A stretch of DNA of 64,000 nucleotides. It comes from Streptomyces lienomycini (lineage in GTDB: Bacteria > Actinomycetota > Actinomycetes > Streptomycetales > Streptomycetaceae). The notes beneath the pieces are model-generated. The model ran no database searches, was not told the origin of the DNA, and saw only the letters and a program-made list of their open reading frames with translations. This document shows positions 53,693-60,934 of this stretch, piece after piece. Location: contig NZ_CP116257.1 in the NCBI RefSeq assembly GCF_027947595.1, forward strand, positions 2,790,001 through 2,854,000, written 5' to 3'. Made by a program: the position numbers and the translations under genes. Positions within the stretch are counted from its first letter, which is position 1; each line of letters begins with the position of its first letter.

Positions 53693-54613
53693 CTACGGGT
53701 CCCCCGACTCCTTGCGCAGCAGCCGTGTGAGACGTTCGCCGAGCACTCGGTCGTCCCTCCCCTCGTACTCGACGTTCAGTGCGGCGGCCAGGTCACGTAC
53801 GTGCAGGTCGGCCAGGGCCTCGGTGAGTTCGGCGAAGGCATCCGCGGCCGCGCGGCCGCGGAGTACTCCCGAGGTGACGGCGACGCCCCCGGCCAGTGCC
53901 GCGGGCCACCACCACACCGCCAGTACCAGATATCCCAGACCCCAGGCGCACAGACGTGCCGACGCGGTCAACCTGAGTCGGGCGGCCTGCAGTTCGGCAC
54001 GGGTGCCGTCGGCGGCCAGGAGCCACAGGTGCGGCCAGGCGGCCGTCAGGTCCAACCGGTAGGCCTGCCACAGCCGTTGTGCGGGTCCGGAGAGACGGTC
54101 GCCCATCCTGAAGGGGTGGCGGGGCGGCGCCGAGGCGATGCGGGCACGGTCCGCGTAGCGCCGCTCGGCGACGTCGGCCAGCCGGTCGGCCTCGGCCGCT
54201 CCCTCGATGCGGGCCCGACCCGCCGCCACCAACGCGGTGCGGAAGGCCGCATCCGCCACGCGCCAGCGGCGCGAGCGACGGTCGGCGAGATACCGCAGTA
54301 CAGGCCCGTGCGGCTCCGCACACCAGAGAAGTTCCACACCCGTGCCCAAGGCCTGGGCGGCCGCGCCGGTCGCCGCGGCACCGGCCAGCACCCCCAGCGC
54401 CACCAGGACGACGGTGCCGGCGCTGCGGGCCGCGGGGGAGTCGGACAGCGTGTCGACCCAGTCCCGCAGCCGCTCGAGGTCGGACCAGTGCTCGTGGCCG
54501 AGCAGCGTGGCCGCGGTGGCGGCGGTGAGGAAGAGCAGCCCGGGCAGGGCCAGCGCGGCGAGCCATCGTTCGGCGATACGGCCGCCCAGCGCGCTGAGGA
54601 ACGCGCTGGTCAC
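53693..54613 (-). CDS. Four-helix membrane protein of unknown function
   Basis: A 306-residue membrane protein. Hydrophobic segments lie at about 17-37 (WLAALALPGLLFLTAATAA), 65-90 (VVLVALGVLAGAAATGAAAQAL) and two near 220-255 (WGLGYLVLAVWWWPAALAGG). A soluble, basic loop of about 120 residues lies between them and a charged tail follows (DDRVLGERLTRLLRKESGDP). No known domain is recognised. Its ATG at 54613 overlaps the stop of the zinc-ribbon-like gene upstream by 4 bp, so the two are translated together. It belongs with the divergent TPR-CHAT gene by position and may anchor the complex to the membrane. This is inference. Confidence 0.65.
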   Translation of the reverse strand: MTSAFLSALGGRIAERWLAALALPGLLFLTAATAATLLGHEHWSDLERLRDWVDTLSDSPAARSAGTVVLVALGVLAGAAATGAAAQALGTGVELLWCAEPHGPVLRYLADRRSRRWRVADAAFRTALVAAGRARIEGAAEADRLADVAERRYADRARIASAPPRHPFRMGDRLSGPAQRLWQAYRLDLTAAWPHLWLLAADGTRAELQAARLRLTASARLCAWGLGYLVLAVWWWPAALAGGVAVTSGVLRGRAAADAFAELTEALADLHVRDLAAALNVEYEGRDDRVLGERLTRLLRKESGDP

Positions 54614-55047
54614 CGGAGGGGGACCGTACGCAGCGGCTGGCCGAAGACCCGGCAGTCGGGGTGCGGGGCGTCGTCGCCGGGCGCCTCCACGCGCCCGCAG
54701 TGCCCCCGCGGGCAGGCCAGTACGTGCAGCGCCGGGTGTACCGGCCCGGAGACCGGGAGCCGTTGGTAGGCGGGCGTGCCCGGCGGTGGGGTGGTGCGGT
54801 AGGAACCCAGGCCGGCGCTGTGCCCGGCCGCGAGCAACTCCTCCTCCAACTCGTCGAAGATGTCGTCGAGTTCCTCGGCCGCCCGACCGGCACGCAGTTC
54901 CGCGGTGATGGACTCGACGAGCCGCAGCCCTCGCTCACCGAGCACCAGCGATCCCGGCGCGTCCGTCAGCCGTCGGCAGAGTTCCCCCAGCCGGGCGTGT
55001 CCGCCTCGCGGCCCGGGCCCACTTCGTCCGTCGGTCTCGATCCCCAC
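54610..55047 (-). CDS. Small protein with zinc-ribbon-like C-terminal motif
   Basis: A 145-residue cytoplasmic protein. The N-terminal part is helical and acidic (RLGELCRRLTDAPGSLVLGE, then AEELDDIFDELEEELLAAGH). A proline-rich linker follows. The C-terminal end has Cys and His residues, LACPRGHCGRVE and HPDCRVFGQPL, in an arrangement like a single-zinc ribbon (CPxGHxxR...PxCxxFGxPL). It heads a leftward set with the membrane protein (4-bp overlap). It is divergent from the TPR-CHAT gene, with 289 bp between. I cannot name it; an adaptor or regulator role for the CHAT system is a guess. Confidence 0.65.
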   Translation of the reverse strand: MGIETDGRSGPGPRGGHARLGELCRRLTDAPGSLVLGERGLRLVESITAELRAGRAAEELDDIFDELEEELLAAGHSAGLGSYRTTPPPGTPAYQRLPVSGPVHPALHVLACPRGHCGRVEAPGDDAPHPDCRVFGQPLRTVPLR

Positions 55048-55093
55048 CGGTCCCCCTCGGACGCCGGATGTCGGTCGGCCGCGATTGTACGTC

Positions 55094-55155
55094 GGCTGAG
55101 GGCTGAGGGCTGAGGGCTGGAGGCTGGGGGCTGGGAGCTGTTGGCTGTTGGCTGG
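55094..55155. repeat. Degenerating GGCTGAG/GGCTGGG heptanucleotide array
   Basis: Three perfect GGCTGAG units (55094-55114) run into GGCTGGA, GGCTGGG and GGCTGTT units, ending near 55155, in the 289-bp divergent region between the zinc-ribbon-like and TPR-CHAT genes. It is G-rich on the + strand. No promoter could be picked out around it. Confidence 0.88.
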
Positions 55156-55336
55156 CGGGAATCGGCTGTCGGACGTCGTCGGCGTCGTCAGGTGTATGCC
55201 GAGGTTCCGCAGCCCGCCTCCCCCGGGCGGCGCGGTTCGCTGTACGCCGTTGCTCCGTCGGCCCGTTCGCTATCGTGAGGAGGGGCCGCGCAGCGCCGAG
55301 AGACCTCGGTCCGGCCGTGTGACACCGGGGGTGCGC

Positions 55337-58300
55337 GTGATCAACGCGAGTCGCGCTCGAGCGGCGGACGGACCGGACGAGGAAGCGCACGCGGACGCAC
55401 TGCTGTCCCGCCATCTCCAAACAGGCGACCGCCAAGCCCTCGACCAGGCGATCGCTCTCTACCAGCAGTTGTCCGCCTCCGCGGCGCCGGACACCGCGCG
55501 GACCGGCGCCCGGGCCACCAACCTCATGGTGGCCCTCCAACTGCGCTATCAACTGCTGCGCCGTCCGGACGACGTGGACGCCCTGGTCGACCTGGGCCGG
55601 GGACGGGCGGCGCGCGAACCGGTTCAACCACAGGACGTACGGCTTCTGGGACTCGCGTACCGGCAGCGGTTCGCGCTGTTCGGGCGGCCCGACGACCTCG
55701 ACCGAGCGGTGGAGACGTTCGACCGGGCATCCCGCCTGCCCCAGAAGGCCGAGACCGCGGCGCAGTCGTTCGGCGCACTCGCGGAGGCGCTGCACGAACG
55801 GCACCGGATCGCCGTCGGCCTGGGAACCGCCCCCGCGGAACCCGGACTCGAAGCCATGGGGCCCCGAGCCCCGGGACTCCAAGCCCCGGGACCTCAGGCC
55901 ACGGGACCTCAGGCCACGGGACCTCAGGCCACGGGACCCCAAGCCACGGGGCCTCGGCCCGGGAGCCCCGCCGCGCCCCTCCCCACGGATCTCCTGCGCG
56001 CGACGGACGTCCAACGGCGCGCGCTCCACGTACTCCCGGACGAATCGGACGAGCGCCCCGGCTACCTGAGCAACCTGGCCGGCATGCGCCACGGCGCATA
56101 CCAGTTCGACGGGGATCTCGGCGCCCTGCGCGAGGCGCTCGACCTGTGGCGTTCCGTAGCGGAAGCCTTTCCCAGGGGCGAGTCCGCCCGCCTGCTCGTC
56201 CTGCGCAATCTCACCCAGGCCCTGCGAGAGTGGCACGAGCACGTCCCGGAGGAGGCTCACCGCTCGGAGATGCTGCGGATCCACCGCATGGCCCTGGCCG
56301 AGTGCCCGCCCAGCCACCCGGACCGCGCCGAACTGCTCGCCGGTCTCGGTGCCGCGCTGCGCCTGGCCGGCGAGGCCACCGACGCGCAGGCGTTGCTCGA
56401 GGAGTCCGCAGCCGTACTGCGCGCGGTCCTGCCGCTGTTCCGCCCCGGCACCCCGGAACACGCCAGGAGACTGAACAGCCTCGGCAACACGCTGCACAGG
56501 CTGGCGCAGCGCACCGGGGACGCGGTGCTGCTGGACGAAGCCGTCACCACCCTGCGCACAGCCGTCGCCGAGGAGAAGCGCGGCACGGACTCGTACGCCG
56601 GGACCCTCGCCAACCTCGCCGTCACCCTGCGCGAGCGCGCCCTCCAGACCGACGATCTGGCCTCCCTGCGAGAGGCCTCCCGACTGGCCAGGGAGGCGCT
56701 CCACGCGGCACAGGACCAGCCACCCCACCAAGCAGCCCGGCTCGCCAACCTGGGAGTGGTCCTGCAGAGCTGGCACACCGTGACCGGTGACACCACGGCG
56801 ATCGACGAGGCGATCGACGTGGCCCGGCAGGCGCTCGCTCTGACACCCGCGACCGGACAGCCCCGCGCCGACCGGCTGAACGGCCTCGCCAACGCCCTGC
56901 GCGCCCGCTTCGGTTCCACCGCCGACGTGGCAGACCTCGACGAGGCCGTCGACCTGCTGGAACAAGCCGTCCAACAGGTCCCCTACGGCGATCCGATGCT
57001 CGCGCTGACCCTCTCCAACCTCGGCTCCGCCCGACTCACCAAGCACCACACCACCGGCGAACCCGGCCAGTTGGAGCAAGCGGTCAGCGAACTGGGCCGC
57101 GCGGTGTGGGCCGTCATCGAGCACACCTCGACCCAGGGCAGCTACCTGAAGTGGTACGGCGACGCACTGCGCGCCCTGCACCACCGGGACGGTGACCCAG
57201 GGGTGCTCCGTGCCGCCGAGGACGCCTACCGGCAGGCCGCCAAAACCAGTTCCCTGCCCGCCTACGAGCGGGTCCTCGCGGCCTGGGAATGGGGCGCCGC
57301 CGCCGCGGACGGCCACCGCTGGGACGAGGCGCTGCCGGGGTACGAACTGGCACTGGAACTCCTGCCGTTCGCCGCCTCGGGCCGCCTGGTCCGCAGCGAC
57401 CAGGAACGCGGTCTGTCCCGGGTCCGCGGCCTGGCCGCCGAAGCCGCCGCGTGCGCGGTCAACGCCGGGAGGCAGGAGCACGCGGTGCTCCTGCTCGAAC
57501 AGGGCCGGGGTGTCCTGCTGGGCCGGGCCATGGCCACCCGCGACGGGCTCGGACGGCTGCGCGCCGCCCACCCCGCCCTCGCCCACCGCTTCGCCGGCCT
57601 GCGGGAACGGCTGGACGCGCTCGAGGCCACCGACGCCGCGGACACCGCCCAGGGCCGGCTGCCGGCCGACACCACCGACCTGCGGCACAGCCTCGCGGCC
57701 GAACTGGAGCACCTGGTCGCCGAGATCCGCGCCCGGCCCGGCTTCTCCGACTTCCTCGGCGTGCCGGACCTGCGGGCGCTGCTCGCCTGCGCCGACCAGG
57801 GACCGGTGGTACTGGCCTACTGCAGCGAGTTCCGCAGTGACGCGCTGGTGCTGCGGGACGGCGAAGTCCTCCTCGTCCCCCTGCCGTACGCCACCCCTCA
57901 GGCCGTCGGCCAACAGGCGGACCGGTTGGAGCGGGCGCTCGCCGACGCGGCCGACCCCGCCCGCGACCGGGCGGCCCAGCAGACCGTCAGCGAGGTACTG
58001 GCCTGGACCTGGGACCACGTCACCGGGCCCGTGCTCGATCGGCTCGGGATGCGCGGAGCCGCGCCGGGCGGCGGGCCGTCCCGGTTGTGGTGGTCACCGG
58101 GAGGCGCACTGGCCTCGCTGCCGCTGCACGCCGCCGGGCACCACGAGGAGGCCCCGGACGCGGCACCCGGGGCAGCACCGGACGACGGCCCCGAACCCAC
58201 TCCGTCGGCGGTCGCGCCGGAACCACGGACGGTACTGGACCGCGTGGTCTCCTCCTACACACCGACCGTCGGAGCTCTCCGGTACGCCCGCACCCGGGCC

Positions 58301-58927
58301 GCCGCCCCCCGCCCGCACGGCCCACTGCTCGCCGTGGCGCTCCCCGAAACACCCGGTGCCCGGCCCCTCGGTGGCGCGCGGCGCGAGGTGGAGGTACTCC
58401 GCGGCCTCCTGCCCACCCACGTGCTGTACGAGGAGCACGCCACCTTCCAACAGGTGATGGACGCCCTGCCCCGCCACCCCTGCGTCCACTTCGCCTGCCA
58501 CGGGGTCAGCGAGCCCGCCGACCCCTCGAACGGTCGGCTCCTGGTACACGACCACGCGACCCGTCCGCTGACGGTCCGGGCCATCTCCCACCTGGAACTG
58601 CCGGCGGCCCGCCTCGCGGTGATGTCCGCGTGCGAGACGGCGCGGGGCGGCGGAGAACTGGCCGACGAGTCCATCCACATCACCTCCGCCTTCCAACTCG
58701 CGGGCTATGCCCACGCCGTCGGAACGCTCTGGCCGGTGCACGACGCGGTGGCCGTCCGCGTCACCCGCCTCCTCTACGGGGAGCTACGCACCGAAGGAGC
58801 CGACGGTGCACCGGGGCTGGACGACACGAGGACGGCCCACGCGCTGCATCAGGCGATCCTGCGATGCCGTACCACCTTCGCGGCCAGCCCCAGTCTGTGG
58901 GCGGCACACGTGCACGCGGGCGCCTGA
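55337..58927 (+). CDS. TPR-CHAT domain protease (caspase/separase-like)
   Basis: A 1196-residue protein whose first two-thirds are helical repeats, including TPR-like units of about 45 residues (for example ALREALDLWRSVAEAF, RLNSLGNTLHRLAQRTGDAV, RLANLGVVLQSWHTVTGDTT). A C-terminal CHAT domain follows (about 905-1190; SPGGALASLPLHAA, then VVSSYTPTVGALRYAR). The catalytic pair of clan CD proteases is intact: His1055 in HFACHG and Cys1099 in MSACETA. CHAT proteases cut other proteins once a sensor fires. The start is unclear: GTG 55337 has GGGGG at good spacing, and GTG 55331 is an alternative. A TPR gene follows, and a membrane/zinc-ribbon pair is divergent. There is no signal peptide. Confidence 0.85.
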   Translation: MINASRARAADGPDEEAHADALLSRHLQTGDRQALDQAIALYQQLSASAAPDTARTGARATNLMVALQLRYQLLRRPDDVDALVDLGRGRAAREPVQPQDVRLLGLAYRQRFALFGRPDDLDRAVETFDRASRLPQKAETAAQSFGALAEALHERHRIAVGLGTAPAEPGLEAMGPRAPGLQAPGPQATGPQATGPQATGPQATGPRPGSPAAPLPTDLLRATDVQRRALHVLPDESDERPGYLSNLAGMRHGAYQFDGDLGALREALDLWRSVAEAFPRGESARLLVLRNLTQALREWHEHVPEEAHRSEMLRIHRMALAECPPSHPDRAELLAGLGAALRLAGEATDAQALLEESAAVLRAVLPLFRPGTPEHARRLNSLGNTLHRLAQRTGDAVLLDEAVTTLRTAVAEEKRGTDSYAGTLANLAVTLRERALQTDDLASLREASRLAREALHAAQDQPPHQAARLANLGVVLQSWHTVTGDTTAIDEAIDVARQALALTPATGQPRADRLNGLANALRARFGSTADVADLDEAVDLLEQAVQQVPYGDPMLALTLSNLGSARLTKHHTTGEPGQLEQAVSELGRAVWAVIEHTSTQGSYLKWYGDALRALHHRDGDPGVLRAAEDAYRQAAKTSSLPAYERVLAAWEWGAAAADGHRWDEALPGYELALELLPFAASGRLVRSDQERGLSRVRGLAAEAAACAVNAGRQEHAVLLLEQGRGVLLGRAMATRDGLGRLRAAHPALAHRFAGLRERLDALEATDAADTAQGRLPADTTDLRHSLAAELEHLVAEIRARPGFSDFLGVPDLRALLACADQGPVVLAYCSEFRSDALVLRDGEVLLVPLPYATPQAVGQQADRLERALADAADPARDRAAQQTVSEVLAWTWDHVTGPVLDRLGMRGAAPGGGPSRLWWSPGGALASLPLHAAGHHEEAPDAAPGAAPDDGPEPTPSAVAPEPRTVLDRVVSSYTPTVGALRYARTRAAAPRPHGPLLAVALPETPGARPLGGARREVEVLRGLLPTHVLYEEHATFQQVMDALPRHPCVHFACHGVSEPADPSNGRLLVHDHATRPLTVRAISHLELPAARLAVMSACETARGGGELADESIHITSAFQLAGYAHAVGTLWPVHDAVAVRVTRLLYGELRTEGADGAPGLDDTRTAHALHQAILRCRTTFAASPSLWAAHVHAGA
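55861..55950 (+). repeat. 15-bp coding tandem repeat in the TPR-CHAT gene
   Basis: About six 15-bp units, the last four nearly identical (55891-55950; consensus ACCTCAGGCCACGGG), encode G-P-Q-A-T repeats between the first TPR-like helices. The insert is absent from a typical TPR solenoid, so it is likely a variable-length linker. Confidence 0.88.
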
Positions 58928-58940
58928 CGGCACCGGCAGC

Positions 58941-59020
58941 AACGAGGAGACCGGCACTGACGAAGAGACAGGCACTAACGAGGAGTCCGGTAGTAACGAG
59001 AAGTCCGCAGTAACGAGGAG
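58941..59020 (+). repeat. 18-bp imperfect tandem repeat between the CHAT and TPR genes
   Basis: Four units of 17-18 bp and a half unit, built on AACGAGGAGACCGGCACT, fill the 102-bp gap after the CHAT stop. In the frame that ends at 59033, they read as an acidic hexapeptide repeat (NEETGT/DEETGT/NEESGS). The last unit ends 9 bp before the downstream ATG and supplies its GAGGAGG ribosome-binding site. Confidence 0.85.
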
Positions 59021-59029
59021 GCGGTCACG

Positions 59030-60217
59030 ATGACCCGATGGTGGCGGCGACGAGCCGAGTCGGACGACGAGGGCACCGGCGTACAGCCGCCGCCGGGCCC
59101 GAACGAGCAGGAGCAGGCAAGAGGGCCCGGAATCGGGCGACGGCCGGTCGGCGGACACCTCACCGTCACGGAGGTGACCGAGGGCCGACCGGAGCGGGAG
59201 ATCGCCCGTGTGGAGATCTCCGCCGAAGAACTCCACACCATGCGTGCCCGGTCCGCCATCGACACCCTGGGTGCCGACCACCCGGACGCCCTCACCGCCA
59301 TCCGTGAACTCGCCCAGGTCCTCGTGACGATCCCCGGACGGGGCGAGGAGGCGATCGAGCTCTACCAGCATGTGGCGCGCACCCGGTGGACCACGCTCGG
59401 CGACCGCCACGAGGACACCCTGAGCATCTCGGCCGAGTTGGCCGGCGCCCTCCACACCACGGGCCAGCTGCGCCTGGCCGAAACAGCGTGGCGTGACACC
59501 TTCGGGGCCCAGGCCGAGACGCTCGGCCGCGACCACCCGGACGCGCTGCGCAGCGCCTGCGGGCTCGCCGCGGTCCTGGAGGACCTCGGTCGCGCGCCCG
59601 AAGCGGAGCCGCTGCTGCGGGACGTACTGGAACGCCGGATCCGGCACCTCGGCCGCGACCACCCCGACGTCCTGTCCGCCACCAACACCCATGCGGGGTC
59701 CCTGATCAAGTGCGGCCGCCACGCGGAGGCCGAGCGTGCCTTGCGCACCCTCGTGCCCCAACTGGACCACCGCTACGGACCCGACCACGAGAAGACGATC
59801 GCCGCCCGGAGCAACCTCGGCGCCGTCCTGGTCCGACTCGACCGCCACGCCGAGGCGGAAGAGCAGATCCGTGCCGTCGTACGCTCGACCGAGGCTACGT
59901 CGGGGCCGGACCACGAGTCCACGTTCACCGCCCGCAACAACCTCGCGGCCGTCCTGCACGCCCAGGGGCGCTACGCGGACGCCGTACCCATCCTGCGCGC
60001 GATCCTCGGCGGGCGCGTCGCACTCCATGGGGACGGTCACCCGATCACGGTCGTCACCCGGGACAACCTCGCCAACGTGCTGATCGACGCGGGCCACCAC
60101 GAGGAGGCCGCCGAACTGCTCGACCGCTGCGTACGCGACTACCAGCGACTGCACGGCCCCGGACACCCCCGCCTGCGAACCGCCGAGGAGAGACTGGCCT
60201 GGCTCCGCTCACCCTGA
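59030..60217 (+). CDS. Tetratricopeptide repeat protein (kinesin light chain-like repeats)
   Basis: A 395-residue cytoplasmic protein. A charged, disordered N-terminal 75 residues is followed by six to seven 42-residue repeats of the kinesin light chain TPR type, each with a G-x-D/DHPD-tract, e.g. LGADHPDALTAIRELAQVLV, LGRDHPDALRSACGLAAVLE and LGRDHPDVLSATNTHAGSLI. The later copies are YGPDHEKTIAARSNLGAVLV, SGPDHESTFTARNNLAAVLH and HGDGHPITVVTRDNLANVLI. No enzymatic domain is present. The start at ATG 59030 follows GAGGAGG. It is probably co-transcribed with the CHAT protease and could present a ligand or partner to it. Confidence 0.85.
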   Translation: MTRWWRRRAESDDEGTGVQPPPGPNEQEQARGPGIGRRPVGGHLTVTEVTEGRPEREIARVEISAEELHTMRARSAIDTLGADHPDALTAIRELAQVLVTIPGRGEEAIELYQHVARTRWTTLGDRHEDTLSISAELAGALHTTGQLRLAETAWRDTFGAQAETLGRDHPDALRSACGLAAVLEDLGRAPEAEPLLRDVLERRIRHLGRDHPDVLSATNTHAGSLIKCGRHAEAERALRTLVPQLDHRYGPDHEKTIAARSNLGAVLVRLDRHAEAEEQIRAVVRSTEATSGPDHESTFTARNNLAAVLHAQGRYADAVPILRAILGGRVALHGDGHPITVVTRDNLANVLIDAGHHEEAAELLDRCVRDYQRLHGPGHPRLRTAEERLAWLRSP

Positions 60218-60333
60218 GACGCGTGCACCGCACGCTCACCCCTGCGCATGTCCGGCTGCCCGGACCACCTCGTGGCTTTCGCGACACTGCTCGTGAAGCC
60301 CGTCGCCCTGGCGGCCGTCCCCCGGTGACTCAT

Positions 60334-60364
60334 TTCCTCGTACGCGGGACGCGTGTGCGAGGAA
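60334..60364 (+). terminator. Candidate terminator after the TPR gene
   Basis: A 7-bp perfect outer stem (60334-60340 with 60358-60364) continues inward with five more pairs, including wobble pairs. It lies about 120 bp past the TPR stop and 110 bp before the next gene. Confidence 0.5.
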
Positions 60365-60377
60365 GCAGCGCAGAGCC

Positions 60378-60402
60378 ACTGGCTCATGGCATGTGAGCCA
60401 GT
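60378..60402. promoter_or_regulatory. Inverted repeat upstream of the WXG-like operon
   Basis: Perfect 9-bp arms (60378-60386 ACTGGCTCA and 60394-60402 TGAGCCAGT) with a 7-bp spacer lie about 75 bp before the WXG-like start. It may be a regulator site or a transcript hairpin. It carries no U run. Confidence 0.5.
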
Positions 60403-60475
60403 AATGTTGCCGACGCTCATGGAGGGGACCGAAGGGTCCCTCGACAGGGGATCAGGGCACGGGGAGAGAACGAGC

Positions 60476-60934
60476 ATGGCTTGGGACGAGTGGGAACAGC
60501 TCAAAGCTGAAGCTGCCGAGCATGGCGGTTCGGTGCATACGCAGATCAATCAAGTCGCCGATCCCGGCGGGAGCAGTACCAGCAGTGTGACGGGCGGTCT
60601 CAAGACGAGCAGGACCGCGTGGAACAAGGCCGGCGGGGGAGTCGGTGGTCTGCGTGACGAGATCGACACCGCACTGACCAAGCTGTCCGACGGGCAGAAA
60701 GGGCTGGGTGGCGACGCCGGCTGTGTGACCGCAGGTGCACAGCAGGAGGTCTACCGTTCCTGGGCCCGCTACGTGAAGTCCGTGAAGGGGCGGTGCGGCG
60801 ACCTGAAGGAAGTCCTCGAACAGGTCGGGCACGACCTGCTGTTGACCGACGAGGGCGTCCGGGCCGCGCTGGGCAACATCGACCTCAAGTACGCCGACAC
60901 GACCGCCGTCGGTGGCAAGAACGCGGGGCGGTGA
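60476..60934 (+). CDS. Small WXG-like helical protein of unknown function
   Basis: A 152-residue all-helical protein beginning MAWDEWEQLKAEAAEHGG. It has a possible WXG-superfamily helix-turn-helix pattern (SRTAWNKAGGGVGGLRDEID), which recalls proteins exported by actinobacterial type VII systems or their partners. A Trp-containing helix follows (EVYRSWARYVKSVKGRCGDL). ATG 60476 has GGGGAGAGAA upstream. It overlaps the next start by 4 bp (GTGA at 60931-60934), so the two are translationally coupled. No secretion-system gene is in the window, so export is only a possibility. Confidence 0.65.
   Translation: MAWDEWEQLKAEAAEHGGSVHTQINQVADPGGSSTSSVTGGLKTSRTAWNKAGGGVGGLRDEIDTALTKLSDGQKGLGGDAGCVTAGAQQEVYRSWARYVKSVKGRCGDLKEVLEQVGHDLLLTDEGVRAALGNIDLKYADTTAVGGKNAGR

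Noticed and set aside
54935..58018. A 1027-residue open frame on the minus strand opposite the TPR-CHAT gene
   Set aside because: It is a shadow of high-GC codon bias: no family motifs, Gly/Val/Gln-rich composition, and the plus strand carries recognisable TPR and CHAT sequence.
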